This document shows, piece after piece, positions 10,633 to 22,749 of a stretch of 64,000 bases of DNA (the first letter of the stretch is position 1; each line of letters begins with the position of its first letter). The notes beneath the pieces are model-generated. The model did not search any database. It was not told the DNA's origin and saw only the letters and a list, made by a program, of their open reading frames with translations. The translations under genes were made by a program, and so were the position numbers. The stretch is from Hemibagrus wyckioides (lineage: Eukaryota > Chordata > Actinopteri > Siluriformes > Bagridae), in NCBI RefSeq assembly GCF_019097595.1, contig NC_080716.1, positions 29,298,401 through 29,362,400 of the forward strand. The letters run 5' to 3'.

Positions 10633-13600
10633 CTGCAGAGAGAAAGAAAGAAACAATAAATGCATTTATAAATACATTTCTCCTGATATTTCCTGTTACT
10701 ATTCATGTCAGTAATTTATATGTTCATAGTTAACTATGTCATAACTGTTCATGTTGACTGAAATGATGGAAAGTTATCTAGACAGCTTCCAAAACAAACA
10801 GACAAAATCTCTTTAAAATCTTTCTTACTTCATGGTGTTTGGTTTGTCTTTTAATATTTATGCTGTAAATGTCATGAGTCTTACCTCCATGTTGTGCTTC
10901 AATGCTGAATAGACAGTATCATCAGCCACACTGGCCTTTTCTAGTGGAAATCAGATATCATGTATTAATCTCCAGAATTGTTACGGATCATCTAAATTAT
11001 TACAAAGAATATGATCTAGATATTAAATCATACACAATTAAAACACTTTAGACTAGAGCAGCGTTGAATTCTGAATTCTGATTGGTCAGAAGGTGGCGAT
11101 TAATTTTCTATAACTGCAGCCCTGACAGGAGTCCAGCTGAAAATCACAGGTTTATATTAATGCACTTTTTCTAATAGCTTATAATTTCTTTAGGGGGATG
11201 TGTTGATATTATTCAATAAACATGTAATATGGACTTTTGTGTAAGAAGTTTATTTAACATTTATAGAATGAGTCTCCAGTGTGAGCACTGTGTTACATTC
11301 AGGACATTTTCTGACACAGGAAAATCTTCAAGACAGAGGACTTTATGCTCGGTAACAGGACAGACAGCAGATTTTGTCTTATTCAATTCAAGAGGCTGAT
11401 AAGGGAATGACTGTTTATACTGTACATGCTGTAATATTAAATAGGAAGCTGCTGTTTTAAACCACTTTGGGATGTGCTGTAATGGGACATCATTATAAAA
11501 TATAATAAAACATCATTTTGCTCTACCTTTTATTCTCTTTGCTTTTTTCTTTGATTTTAGTTGGATCTCAGCATAAGTCACATCAGCATCAGCTCCTGCA
11601 GAAGCTAAAAAACAAAACTATTCAATGATCTTCAGCTTTTTTATACATCAGTCATAAATCAACTTCAGTCATTATCAGTCTCTAGATTATGACCTCATAT
11701 GCATGGATGCAGTTTGTTAATATAACAAATGATGTGCTGAAGACTTTAAGTGTTATTTGCTAACTTTGGTTTTTAATAAATACATTCAATGTTGTAGCAT
11801 TAAAAATACTCTACCATTGTTCCTGTTTGTCTTCTTTTTCTTCATGACCTGTGTATACGTGGCTTCATTGTTCTCAGCTGCAGCTTCACCTGAACACAGT
11901 ACAATGTGTTATTCTCTACAAGACACTTTTGTACTTTACTGTATAGAGTTAATTTATAGTTAAATCTCCTAATGCAAGAAGAAATGTCTGAAATGAAATA
12001 AAGCTAACATAGCTAAAGCAGTTATCTGACCTTTTCTTCTTTTGTAGGCCAACAGCAGGATCAATAAGATCAGTAAAGCGATAAACAATAATCCCAAACT
12101 CCCAACCAGCACTAATATGGATCCACCATTGGAACTAGGATCTAAGAGTTAAGAGAAAAAAGAGCAGAATTTTTAGCAATTAAACATAAAATACTTGTTA
12201 TTAAAAACAAAATCAAATAATTTATTAAAAAGGTTTCTCACGTCTGACTGAGAGCCAGCTTTTGGGTGACTCTCCTCTCTCTGGGTGTTTACAGTGGTAG
12301 AAACCTTCATCTGACTTTAAGACAGTTTGGATGATCATCTCTCCTGTACTCTGGTTCTGGAGAACTGATCCATCTTTATAGAAATCAGCTCGGAGGTTTG
12401 AGGGATTTGGGTTGTGATATAAACAGCGTAGAGTCAGAGGATGTCCCTCAGTCACAGGATGGACAGGACTCTCCAGGATCACATCAACATCTAAAAGAGA
12501 GAATTTACACCACTGTATGAAACTCATTAATGTCTTCTGTGGTTTAGAATTGGATGAAATCAGTTAAGTGTCTCTTGATGAACGTTTGATGATCAGTTTT
12601 TCTCTCAGTTGTAAAACTCAGAGTATTAAATAATCTGTAATGAAATATTTCCCTTTTCCCTTCACCTTGCACTGTGATGTTGACAGGATTACTGTTTTCT
12701 CCAGATTCAGACTCACACCAGTAAACTCCAGTGTAGGATGTGGAGAGGAAGCTGATGTTACATGTAGATCCTGTAACTGATCCCCAGTGTGAACAATCTA
12801 ACACTCTCTCACTGTGTGTGTATCGTCTCACTGTCCATCCAGTAGAGTTACTCTGGTCCTCACAGCTCAGTGAGAGAGAGTCATTAGTAAAGTGTTGAGT
12901 TCTGCTGGGATTGATGATCAGAGAGACTGGAGGAGATTCACCTTAAACACAGAAAAGAGCCATGTAAATAAAAATTTAAAAAGAACCATGGAATATAATG
13001 AGGCAGAATACAAGAAAATGACTGTAAAGTGATATAAATAGCAATATTTATTTTCCAACTTAAACTGTTTTAGTCTTTTACAGGATTGTACTGTAAATGA
13101 TTAGTCAGTTAGATCAGTTAAATGAGACTGTACTGTATTATGATTTATTTTATACTGTAAATATATTTTCAGGTATTTTGCTTGCAGAATTAACAGGGTG
13201 TAACAGCATGTAACATTATGGCCCTGAATTCACTGGAGCTAACAAACATGGACCACAGACTCCAACTTCCAGCAACCACCAGCACTCCCACGTTCTCAGT
13301 CACCAGATTTTTATGTGTACCTGTTTCTTATTATGTGTGTTTGTTTCTCATCCTTTTTATGCCCCTTGGTTTTAGTACCTATTTGTGAGGTACACACTCT
13401 GTTCTGTAGGTCTGTGACATTACTGCGTCATGTGTACACTATATTGCCAAAAGTATTCGCTCACCTGCCTTGACTCGCATATGAACTTAAGTGACATCCC
13501 ATTCCTAATCCATAGGGTTCAATATGACGTCGGTCCACCCTTTGCAGCTATAACAGCTTCAACTCTTCTGGGAAGGCTGTCCACAAGGTTTAGGAGTGTG

Positions 13601-16600
13601 TTTATGGGAATTTTTGACCATTCTTCCAGAAGCGCATTTGTGAGGTCACACTGATGTTGGACGAGAAGGCCTGGCTCTCAGTCTCCGCTCTAATTCATCC
13701 CAAAGGTGTTCTATCGGCTTGAGGTCAGGACTCTGTGCAGGCCAGTCAAGTTCATCCACACCAGACTCTGTCATCCATGTCTTTATGGACCTTGCTTTGT
13801 GCACTGGTGTACAGTCATGTTGGAAGAGGAAGGGGCCAGCTCCAAACTGTTCCCACAAAGTTGGGAGCATGGAATTGCCCAAAATGTCTTGGTATGCTGA
13901 AGCATTCAGAGTTCCTTTCACTGGAACTAAGGGACCAAGCCCAGCTCCTGAAAAACAACCCCACACCATAATCCCCCCTCCACCAAACTTTACACTTGGC
14001 ACAATGCAGTCAGACAAGTACCGTTCTCCTGGCAACCGCCAAACCCAGACTCGTCCATCAGATTGCCAGATGGAGAAGCGCGATTCGTCACTCCAGAGAA
14101 CGCGTCTCCACTGCTCTAGAGTCCAGTGGCGGCGTGCTTTACACCACTGCATCTGACGCTTTGCATTGCACTTGGTGCTGTAGGCCTGGATGCAGCTGCT
14201 CGGCCATGGAAACCCATTCCATGAAGCTCTCTGCGCACTGTTCTTGAGCTAATCTGAAGGCCACATGAAGTTTGGAGGTCTGTAGCGATGGACTCTGCAG
14301 AAAGTTGGCGACCTCTTCTCACTATGCGCCTCAGCATCCGCTGACCCCGCTCCGTCAGTTTACGTGGCCTACCACTTCGTGGCTGAGTTGCTGTCGTTCC
14401 CAAACACTTCCACGTTCTTATAATACAGCTGACAGTTGACTGTGGAATATTTAGGAGCGAGGAAACTTCACGACTGGATTTGTTGCACAGGTGAATCCTA
14501 TCCTATACGTTCCCATCTATATATTCCCTATAGTTCCCCTATATGTTCCCATCCTATCACAGTTCCACACTGGAATTCACTGAGCTCCTGAGAGCGACCC
14601 ATTCTTTCACAAATGTTTGTAAAAACAGTCTGCATGCCTAGGTGCTTGATTTTATACACCTGTGGCCATGGAAGTGATTGGAACACCTGATTCTGATTAT
14701 TTGGATGGGTGAGCGAATACTTTTGGCAATATAGTGTATTTAGCTGTGTTTTCCTCTGATATTCCTGAATTGCTTCTGAAGTACCCTTGCATGTGTCACT
14801 GTTTTTGCGTACTGTTTGGGTTATCCGCTGTGCCTGTGTCCATGTTCCAATACTGTGTTAGTGTTTATAATTTTATGACTTTTATGGATCTTTTGCATAT
14901 TTCTGATTTTGTTTCTGTGACTAAGGTTACACTTTTCCTGTGCCTATTATTTTGTGACTGTTTAGGTTTCCTTTTTTCAGTTGTGAATAGCTATTTCTGT
15001 ATCTGTATTTTTAAACCTGAAGTTATCATATTCATGCCTTTTAGGCAAGCTTGGCAAGAAAAAAAAAAGAAAAAGAAAAAAATCTCAGAAGAGTGCACCT
15101 CTCATTTGTATCTGTTCAGAAAACATTTTCTGAAGACACTTTGAAAAAATTGGTTACATCCACAATGTTTACCTGCTCTGACTTACAAAATCAAATCCTC
15201 CTGCATAAAGATCCTCAACCATCTTCTGAGTCCTTTGTGTTACCCAGGATAAATACCCAGTGACAAGGAGTGGAGACATCACAGAATTACAGGGGATCAC
15301 AAGGAAAATCATGACAATAATCCTCTACAAGCACTTAGCACTCTTGAATAAACCTCACACACATTGATAAATAAATGCTGCATCTGATCTTACATTCACA
15401 CTTTTATATACTACACTTCAACACAACAGTTAATTTTCCTCACCAGTGATCCATAGTGGCTGTGGATTGCTGTACTGTGAGTGAAGGGCTGGTTCTCCTC
15501 TCTCTCCTCTGCACATATAAACTCCTGTGTGTTTAAGAGCAGCAGGACTGAGAGTGTATTTGCCTCCAGATCCTCTGCTGCTGTCTGAGAGGAGCTCCAC
15601 ATACACGCTATAGCCACCATTATTATTTATTCCAGTTAAGCCGTCTCTGTAGGGAACAACTGTGTACCAGCTGAATGTCCAGTCTGTAGAGGAGTCTGTA
15701 ACCTCACAGCTTAGAGTCACTGAGTCTCCTTCAGTCAGCCAGCTCTGTGGAGATACACTCAGTACTGCCTGTGGTCTCTCTGTTACACAGGAAATACAAA
15801 CTATTTCTTTTCTAGATTTATTAAATACACAGTAAATAGCTTTTCATGAATGTCTAACTGCACATCCTCCATTTCTCCAGAAATCCTCACACACTCACCT
15901 GATACAGTCAGTGTAACTAGAATCTGTCAGCAGTCATATCTTACAGAACCACTACAATTTTACACAGCCCTGTTTAACTACAAAGACCAACTAAGAACTG
16001 ACTAATAGTTACAAATACTAATTATGCTGAGTTACTGTACTTTCTATCCATTTATTGTTATATTTATTGTTGAGGAATGTCTGCAAAAGCAGTTCTTGTT
16101 CTCACTTACATTATAGCAGCTATAAACAGCCATATCATCAACAACCTATTTTTCTAACTCCTTTAAAATATATTCGTTGTTTGTTCGTTTTTGTTTATTA
16201 AATAAAATGTTTTTAAAATGTTGCAGTGGATGTCACCAGCCACAAAAGATAAATACTTTTAAATATATGTTTTAAGATTATTGTGAACATAACAATAACA
16301 GGAAATAACAATATATTATAAAGCAATATTTACAATTATTACAATATAATTAAGCAATATTATAACACCTCTAACAAACATGTAATCAAAGGAGAGGAAA
16401 AAATCATGACATACGTCTCACTGTAATCTTGACAGGATCACTGAACTCTGTGTAGTAACTGGAAACGTCACTGTAGTCGAAGTTCAGCCTAGATGCCCGA
16501 CACTTGTACTCTGTTTCTCCTGCATTATCGACTGTCACATTAAGTGTCTTTGCTTGTTCACTGTTCAGATTCTGTAACTGATTATTTTTGTACCACTGAA

Positions 16601-19600
16601 ACTTCCATCCAGTCCCCTGCTGCAGCTCACAGCTCAGAGTGACGGTGTCTCCAGTGTAGACGGAGCTCTGAGGATTCACTCTCACAGTCGGTTTGGGTTT
16701 TACTGTTGGTATGAAATGATGAAGGAGTCAGAGCTGCTTTTCACTTTACAACATAAGCAGTAGATTCACTGTGTCTAACAGATGCTTTGTGTCTAAAACA
16801 AACATTTATATTTAACATTTGATACCAGATGTTACAGTTGTATGTTTTCTTACACGGCTGGTATTCAGTTTATTTTCTATGGGACAAAATTCATAATTGA
16901 ATTGTAGTGTTTTCTGTTTTTTAGATTTTATGTATTCTCACCACCATCTGAACATATCTGCAATTACTTAAAAATGATCAAAAATGTGATTCATATAGTA
17001 AAACCACGACAGAGGACTTTTTCATTCACCTTAAAGACACAGTTGAGGGTTTGTTATTTATCTCCATTTAGAGGATCACTTCACATAACAGTTCAGATAT
17101 TTGAAAGTTTATTGTATCTGACTTTTGTTTTTTTGTTTTTTAAATGTAAGTAATTCAATTATGCTAGTTAATGAATATATATGAAGCAGACTAGAAACAT
17201 TAATTAGAAATTTCTACAACTGGATGGTTATCATTATTATTGCTTACATATAAGTTATAAAATATTTAAATGACTTAAGTCAAAGACATTAATAGAAATA
17301 TAGCCAACAGAACAGAAGTGAATCAGGGATTATTTCCCCAGCAGTGTTTGTGTGAACAGACATCAGTCAAGTGAAGAGAAGATAATGAGACGTGTATTTA
17401 AATGCTGTGAGGGATTTCTACCTCAGGTGATGAGACAGAGACTGATGTGGATGATGCTGATCATCAAAATCTCTCAAGTTACTAAATAATCAGATAAAAC
17501 TTTAACATTTCAAGGCAACAAAATGTCTTCTAGGAAAATCTGAACCCTAAAAAATAATGTTAACATATTAAATTAGAACTAAAAACACACACAGACTCAC
17601 CTGATACAGTCAGTGTAACAGCATCACTGATCTCTGAGATCTGAGAGTCTCTCCCATTTATACTGCAGGTGTAGGTACCACTGTCAGAGTCTTTAACAGA
17701 CCGGATTCTGAACTGCTGCTTTGTGTTGTCTGTGGAGAAACTCTCTCTTCCATCTGTATAGACTTCACTATTAATTTTCTTCCAGCTGTAAATCCACTGA
17801 GTGTCTCCTCCTCCCTGTATGTCACATCTGAGAGTAACAGTCTCTCCAATGAACACATGTGTATCAGGGATTATTGACACCACAGCTTTAGGACTCCCTA
17901 TAAAACATTCTGTTGTTAATAAACCTTACATAAAGTCATTCCCAAGTCTACACTACTAATATCATGTTTAGAGTGAGTATGAGTACATGTTTTTGTTACT
18001 TGTTGATACTGATATGTGTAACCTACTTAATATTAAGAAATCAGGGGCATCATGGGGCATTTTATTTAGCACTAGTTATGTCAGTTGCTCTCTTGTGCTG
18101 CTGTCATTAAAATTGTGCTGTTTTATATTTAATATGTTAAGACATTTAAGCAGCATAAAATCTTTTGACTATAAAACTATTTATTGAATTTATAAACTCC
18201 ATTTACAAACTTAATCTGGTATAAGTGAAATCAGCACTAAAAAGGAAACAGAAACAGAACATGACAAATATGTTAATAAGTTGGATTTTATTAAGGGTCT
18301 GTACACTCTTGTTGGAGTAAGACATTCTGGTCCATTTTCTCATTCAGATGTGGTTCCACTTTACTGTTTATCTCCTGTCCACCTAAAGTCAGGGCCATGA
18401 AGGAGAAAATTCCTAATAAATTAACTGTAATATTTTATATTTGATAATTAATTCTAATGTAGTATTTAAACCTATACACTGTATTTCTAACTAATATCAT
18501 CATTTCTGTAATTAAAAGCTCAGTTAATTACAGGCTTATCTATTCATCTTACACCTGCACTGTGATAGTAATGGTTCAGTATGAGCTTGTCTAAGTGGCT
18601 GATGGAAATTGTAGAATTGAAGATTAGAAACAGAATGTCTGGTCTGATGAATCATGATTTCTGTGCCATGATGTAGATGATCAGGATTTAGTGTCTACAG
18701 CATGAATCCATGACACCAACCTGCATGTGAACAGTTCAGGCTGCTCGTGGCGGTCTAGGAATGTTTTCTTGATACACTTTTCATCCCTTAATACCAGTCA
18801 GACATTGTTTGAAGTTTGATCCATTTATGAACAAAATTTACAGCTAACTCCAGCGTTATACTGCACCATATAACAAAGCACAAAGTCCTTGCAAACTCAT
18901 GCCATAAATAAAACAATGAGTTCAGTGTATTTCAGTTCCAGTAAAAGTGTTCAAGATGGGAAGGATGTGCAGCAAGTTAGAGTTATTAAGGATAGTGATG
19001 GAAAGGTGTAGAAACACTGTATTTGCTGATTTTAGATTGTTATTTTATGGATCCTGCACAAATCCTGCACCACCATCTGAACATATCTGCATTTTTTTAA
19101 ATGAGCAAAAACATGACACTGTTCTGTAAAGCCATGACAGAGGACTTTTCCCAAAAATCTACAGGAATTCTGTAGCTGAACATAATCATCTAGCTCAGAA
19201 ACATAAATCCTCATTTTCAGTTCAGTCTGACAATGAAAATAGGAAAGGTCTGGGATTTTAGTGAAGAGAAAATGTGCTTTGTACGCATGTCAATTAAAGT
19301 GCTTGAAATTACATGAAATGACATTGTATTCAATCTGACTTTTGTGTTTAAAACAATGCTGTGTACTGAGTATATGTGAGAGAATCCAGAATTGAAAAAA
19401 AAAAACAGCCAAACATGATAAATAATCAGGTTTTGACCAAATATTATTTCTGCTAGTACTATCCTTTGGTATCACATCAAGTCAACCATTACTCACAGAG
19501 CAGATTAATAAACAACAGAAACTGACCCAAAGCACTTTATAGATACTTTTAAATGCTTATTTTTACAGATTGATTAAACAGATGAACAAAGACAGTTAAG

Positions 19601-19623
19601 AGAGTTATGTATAATACTAATAC

Positions 19624-19661
<38 letters not shown>

Positions 19662-20730
19662 TCAACCTTTTAAAAAACCTATTCTAAAGCTAAAGATAAA
19701 ACATCTTTAAAGCTTGCTATTGAAGAAGCTGCCCATAGAAAGTGGGCCAAAGAGCGACACCACAAGATAACTAAGCATTATCAGGAGTGAAAGTACAAGA
19801 TCTCAAGAAAGTACAAGATTGAATGAAAAGCAAACTTAATCTAAAATCCTGATGCTACTGAAAAAGACATGATGATGATTCTTGTGAAAGAAATTGGTGT
19901 CTACTAGACAGGGAAGTGAAAGTCAACATTAAAGAAACAGGGACTCAGTTACTGAAAGCTCAAAATCTGAACCCTAAGAAATAATGTTAAATTATTAAAT
20001 AAGAAACAAAAACACCCACAGACTCACCTGATACAGTCAGTGTAACAGCATCACTGATCTCTGAGGTCTGAGAGTCTCTCCCATTTCCTCTGCAGGTGTA
20101 GGTACCACTGTCAGAGTCTTTAACAGACCGGATTATGAACTCCTGCTTTGTGTTGTCTGTGTATTTTCTCAATCTGTTCCCTTTAAGATCATTATTATTT
20201 ATCCTCCAGCTATAAATCCACTGAGTGTCTCCTCCTCCCTGTATGTTACATCTGAGAGTAACACGCTCTCCAATGAACACACGAGTATCAGGCGTTATGG
20301 ACACCACAGCTTTAGGACTCCCTATAAAACATTCTGTTATTAATAAATATTACATAAAGTCATTCTCAAGTCTACACTACTAATATCATTTATAGAGAAA
20401 GTATGAGAACATGTTTTTGTTTTTGCATGTTATTTAGCACTAGTTATGTCAGTTGCTCTCTTGTGCTGCTGTCATTAAACTTGTGCTGTTTTATATTTAG
20501 GTTATTAAGACATTTAAGCAGCATAAAAGTATTTGTGTGTAAAACTATTTATTCAAACCTATTGTTGCATTCATCCTTTGATTAGAGCTATAAACACTGC
20601 ATTAATAAACCAGGAACAAATTAATAAATTGTGCACAAAGTTCTCAGCATCAAAACAAATCTGCAGACAATGTAAAGGATAAACTATAAATCACCTTGAG
20701 TCTGGGACACTGGTATAAGTGAAATCAGCA
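10630..20730 (-). CDS. Receptor gene A: six-Ig LITR/FCRL-like inhibitory receptor (exon 1 not found)
   Basis: Type I membrane receptor of the fish LITR/FCRL kind, expected on leukocytes; its ligand is unknown. Exons in order on the minus strand: 20730-20695 (signal), 20321-20028, 17897-17601, 16702-16415, 15779-15444, 12941-12666 and 12490-12242 (six Ig domains), 12141-12031 (membrane), 11889-11815, 11604-11527 and 10940-10885 (tail), then a stop at 10632. All joins are phase 1 except the last, and with a 31-nt exon 1 like that of gene C the frame gives 709 codons. Ig exons show the usual C-x-W and DSGTYTC type cores. The tail has YTQV, the canonical ITIM VTYAEI, and TVYSAL. No exon 1 is visible upstream to 29 kb, where transposons fill the space. 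The Ig pair 20028/17601 looks like a fusion of two tandem units. Confidence 0.7.
10885..10940 (-). CDS. Gene A cytoplasmic exon 3 with YSAL motif
   Basis: It encodes [24 protein letters not shown] (Tyr codon 10911-10909) resembles an ITSM/ITIM although the usual residue two before Tyr is different. Entry is phase 1 and exit phase 0; the donor is GTAAGA. The gene B copy has His in place of this Tyr. Confidence 0.7.
11527..11604 (-). CDS. Gene A cytoplasmic exon 2 with ITIM
   Basis: It encodes [16 protein letters not shown] among 26 codons. VTYAEI fits the ITIM consensus (I/V/L/S)xYxx(I/V/L), the docking site for SH2 phosphatases in inhibitory receptors. Acceptor TTTTTTAG, donor GTAGAG, phases 1-1. 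Confidence 0.75.
11815..11889 (-). CDS. Gene A cytoplasmic exon 1 with YTQV motif
   Basis: It encodes [19 protein letters not shown] has the Yxx(V) form but Ala at the -2 position, so it is not a strict ITIM. I chose the donor GTAGAG at 11,814 because it keeps phase 1; the inner GTCATG is a poor donor. Confidence 0.65.
12031..12141 (-). CDS. Gene A transmembrane exon
   Basis: After a short stalk, the segment [18 protein letters not shown] and following leucines form one membrane helix, stopped by AYKRRK. There is no charged residue within the helix, so it is not expected to pair with an ITAM adaptor. Phases 1-1. Confidence 0.8.
12242..12490 (-). CDS. Gene A Ig exon 6 (membrane-proximal)
   Basis: 83 codons starting [20 protein letters not shown] and containing [11 protein letters not shown], then [14 protein letters not shown]. 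This is an FCRL-type membrane-proximal Ig domain with both cysteines and no break. Acceptor TTTTAG, donor GTGAGA. Confidence 0.85.
12666..12941 (-). CDS. Gene A Ig exon 5
   Basis: 92 codons beginning [17 protein letters not shown], with [14 protein letters not shown] and [15 protein letters not shown] typical fish FCRL Ig domain, intact. Acceptor TTTAAG, donor GTGAAG. Confidence 0.85.
13437..14736 (-). mobile_element. Tc1-like DNA transposon, copy 1 (both ends intact, transposase broken)
   Basis: 1300 bp bounded by about 29-bp inverted repeats (CACTATATTGCCAAAAGTAT…) with the TA target on both sides (13435-13436, 14737-14738). The minus-strand transposase has the paired DNA-binding part ([14 protein letters not shown]), then DD34E landmarks WSDESRF, FLFQHDC and [17 protein letters not shown]. 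It is disabled: a 2-bp loss near 13,650 shifts the C-terminal frame, and about 50 bp of TTCCC/TATA-rich sequence is inserted near 14,492-14,545 in the N-terminal region. It lies in the intron between gene A Ig exons 4 and 5. Confidence 0.9.
14740..15443. other. Gene A intron sequence
   Basis: Contains an A-rich tract (15,060-15,080). No exon or RNA gene seen. Confidence 0.4.
15444..15779 (-). CDS. Gene A Ig exon 4
   Basis: 112 codons starting [18 protein letters not shown], with [19 protein letters not shown] and [14 protein letters not shown]. This longer Ig domain type occurs once in the window and resembles the second domain of fish FCRL proteins. Phases 1-1, intact. Confidence 0.85.
16415..16702 (-). 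CDS. Gene A Ig exon 3 (Y type)
   Basis: 96 codons, [19 protein letters not shown], then [17 protein letters not shown] and [10 protein letters not shown]. The Y-type domain also occurs in gene C (34439-34741) and twice in gene B. The donor is GTATGT. In this copy the last codon before the donor reads Arg where the others read Gly. Confidence 0.85.
17601..17897 (-). CDS. Gene A Ig exon 2 (X type)
   Basis: 99 codons, [19 protein letters not shown], then [18 protein letters not shown] and [11 protein letters not shown]. It is an intact X-type domain. Its own signal exon, which should stand at about 18,216-18,251, is cut in half, so this domain can only be used as an internal one. Confidence 0.85.
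18216..18236 (-). pseudogene. Remnant of a signal-peptide exon 2
   Basis: After the acceptor CCTTTTTAG, 21 bases match signal exon 2 of genes A, B and C (TGCTGATTTCACTTATACCAG). The remaining 15 bases and the splice donor are missing. Confidence 0.7.
18237..20027. other. Gene A intron sequence, including a duplicated upstream region
   Basis: 18,300-18,840 is a diverged copy of 21,080-21,560, that is, of the sequence upstream of the real signal exon of gene A. An (AAT)n tract lies at 19,619-19,662. A strip at 18,590-18,800 may derive from an old transposase but is too decayed to place. Confidence 0.5.
20028..20321 (-). CDS. Gene A Ig exon 1 (X type)
   Basis: 98 codons, [20 protein letters not shown], then [17 protein letters not shown] and [15 protein letters not shown]-terminal Ig domain of the receptor, intact, preceded at 400 bp by its signal exon. 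Acceptor TTTTATAG, donor GTGAGT. Confidence 0.85.
20695..20730 (-). CDS. Gene A signal-peptide exon 2
   Basis: A 36-bp phase 1-1 mini-exon encoding [11 protein letters not shown], the end of a signal peptide. Acceptor CCTTTTTCAG, donor GTGATT. The same mini-exon occurs at 37425-37460 and 58486-58521. Confidence 0.75.
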
Positions 20731-22199
20731 CTGAAAAAGGAACAGAAACAGAACATGATGAAAATATGGAAAATATTCAGTCTGGTAATGAAAACAGCAC
20801 AATTTAGACACACAGAACCCACAAGATTAAATCTTATTCAGGAAATCTAAATAAATAAACAAAAATCATGATGATTTATACAAAAGTCATTATTCTGGTC
20901 ATAAAGGTGTTTCACTTTATTGTGCAAAGTAACCAAATATGCAGCAGATATTATTAAGTGTGATAATCTTAGCTCTTTGACATAAAACAAAAAGACCATC
21001 ACACTTAAAGAGAGTGTTTTTGTGTGTGTGTGTGTGTGTGTGAGTGAGAGAGAGAGAGAGAAAGGGGGGAGGGATGAAGTACGTCACTTCTCTTTCTCTC
21101 CTCTTTTGGTACACTTCTCCTGTACATGGTCCACCTGAGGTTAAGACCATAAAGGAGAAATTTCCTAATATTTTATATCCAATAATTATTTCTAATGTAG
21201 TATGTACATCTTTGTAGCACTAGAGTCCTAAGTAATCAATTGTTCTTACTTTTATTTATTTATTTTTTTTACATCACAGGCTAATTTATTATCTTACATC
21301 TGCACTGTGATGGTAATGGTTCGGTATGAGCTTGTGTAAGTGGCTGATGAAAATTTTACAGTTGAAGATTGGAAAAAGGATGTTTGGTCTGATGAAATAC
21401 CATTTCGGTGCCATGATGTAGATGATCAGAATTTAGTGTATACAGCATGAATCTATGACACCAACATGTGAACAGCTCAGGCTGCTTGTGGGGGTCTAGA
21501 AATGTTTTCTTGGCACACATTTTAGCCTTTGTTTGGAGTTTGATCCATTTGTTCACAGCATGAATGTGGGTGGGTTAGGGGACAGTAAAATAATAGTTCA
21601 GTAATAGTATAATATACCCAATAATAGTACAGTGTTTTTAATAAATGTGAGGATATGTTCTGATATTTTATTATTCTAAATAGATGTTTTGTCTCAGACT
21701 AACACTGCTGTGGAAACTTGCTTTAATTATTGATTTCAAACATCCATCTTCACATCGGAATTAGTACTGAGGGGCCAACATGGTGGCGATGTAGGTGGTG
21801 GCATGTTTTTGGTCTCCAGTTTATGCTGAAGTGGTGACATGGCCTGTTGCTTAAACTGGTGACAATGTAAAAGACCAAGTAGAAAAGTTTACCATTTCCT
21901 CCTTAATAACTTGGGGAAAAAGGGGCAGGAATAAAACTAAACAAGTTTAGCTTGACAATGTCCTTCAACACTCTTGATACGGTTAATCAATTTAAAGGTT
22001 CTGCATCAATTTTTAGTAGTGCTGGGTGGAATCTTCAGGGCGATACAGAATGTCAGTGGATCGACTTCTGCCCAGTGAGGTTGTTGTAATAACCCTCAGA
22101 AACACTCCTCAGAAACTGGCTGCTAAATAAAACACACAGAATCTATTGCTGGTTATTCTTCATGTTGCTCAGTTGTTCCTGTTATAGAGTACACATTAT
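20731..22199. other. Upstream flank of gene A, no exon 1 found
   Basis: 21,010-21,065 is a GT/GA simple repeat. 21,290-21,560 resembles 18,540-18,820. 21,590-21,770 is a remnant of the intron-1 module seen at 840-980 and 43,200-43,440. The homologous signal exon 1 with its MELSPL start is absent. Confidence 0.45.
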
Positions 22200-22704
22200 C
22201 CTTTGGGTCTTTATATGTTAGAGGTTTGCGTGACAATCTGAAAAGGTCTGACAGTCTTATTTTATAAAAGAAGTGCAGCTGATTTTATTTATTTATTTAT
22301 TCATTTATTTCTTTTTCAAGAAACTCATTCAGGGGAGACAGATCTTATGTTTTAGAGGATACAATGGGGAAACTCATTTTTTTAGTCGTGGCATCAACCA
22401 CTCAGCTGGAACTGTTACTCTGGTATATTGGTTTAAATGGGACAATATTCGAAACTTTGTGCTCAGATGAAATCACAAGGGTTATAGCTGTAATTAAACA
22501 AGATAATGGCACCTTTATTGCCTAATGTATATTTGGGCACAATTCTCATGTTTCCAACAGGGTAATGCTGTCTCTCAACTTACAAAGTTTCCAAATATAA
22601 TACTTATTATTATTATACAAATTATTATATTCCTTAACTTAAAAACTTAAGAAATATAATAATGTTTATTTTATTCTTAAAGGAGACTTTAATGTATGGA
22701 CAAT

Positions 22705-22749
22705 CTATCAAGTCTAGGGGGACAGTAGATATCCCCCTAGACTTGATAG
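22705..22749. repeat. Perfect 18-bp inverted repeat with 9-nt loop
   Basis: CTATCAAGTCTAGGGGGA at 22,705-22,722 is exactly complementary to 22,732-22,749. It interrupts the endonuclease part of the L1 relic. Confidence 0.9.

Noticed and set aside
20917..21150. Minus-strand ORF as exon 1 of gene A
   Set aside because: It runs through a GT/GA simple repeat, has no signal peptide and no donor in the needed phase.
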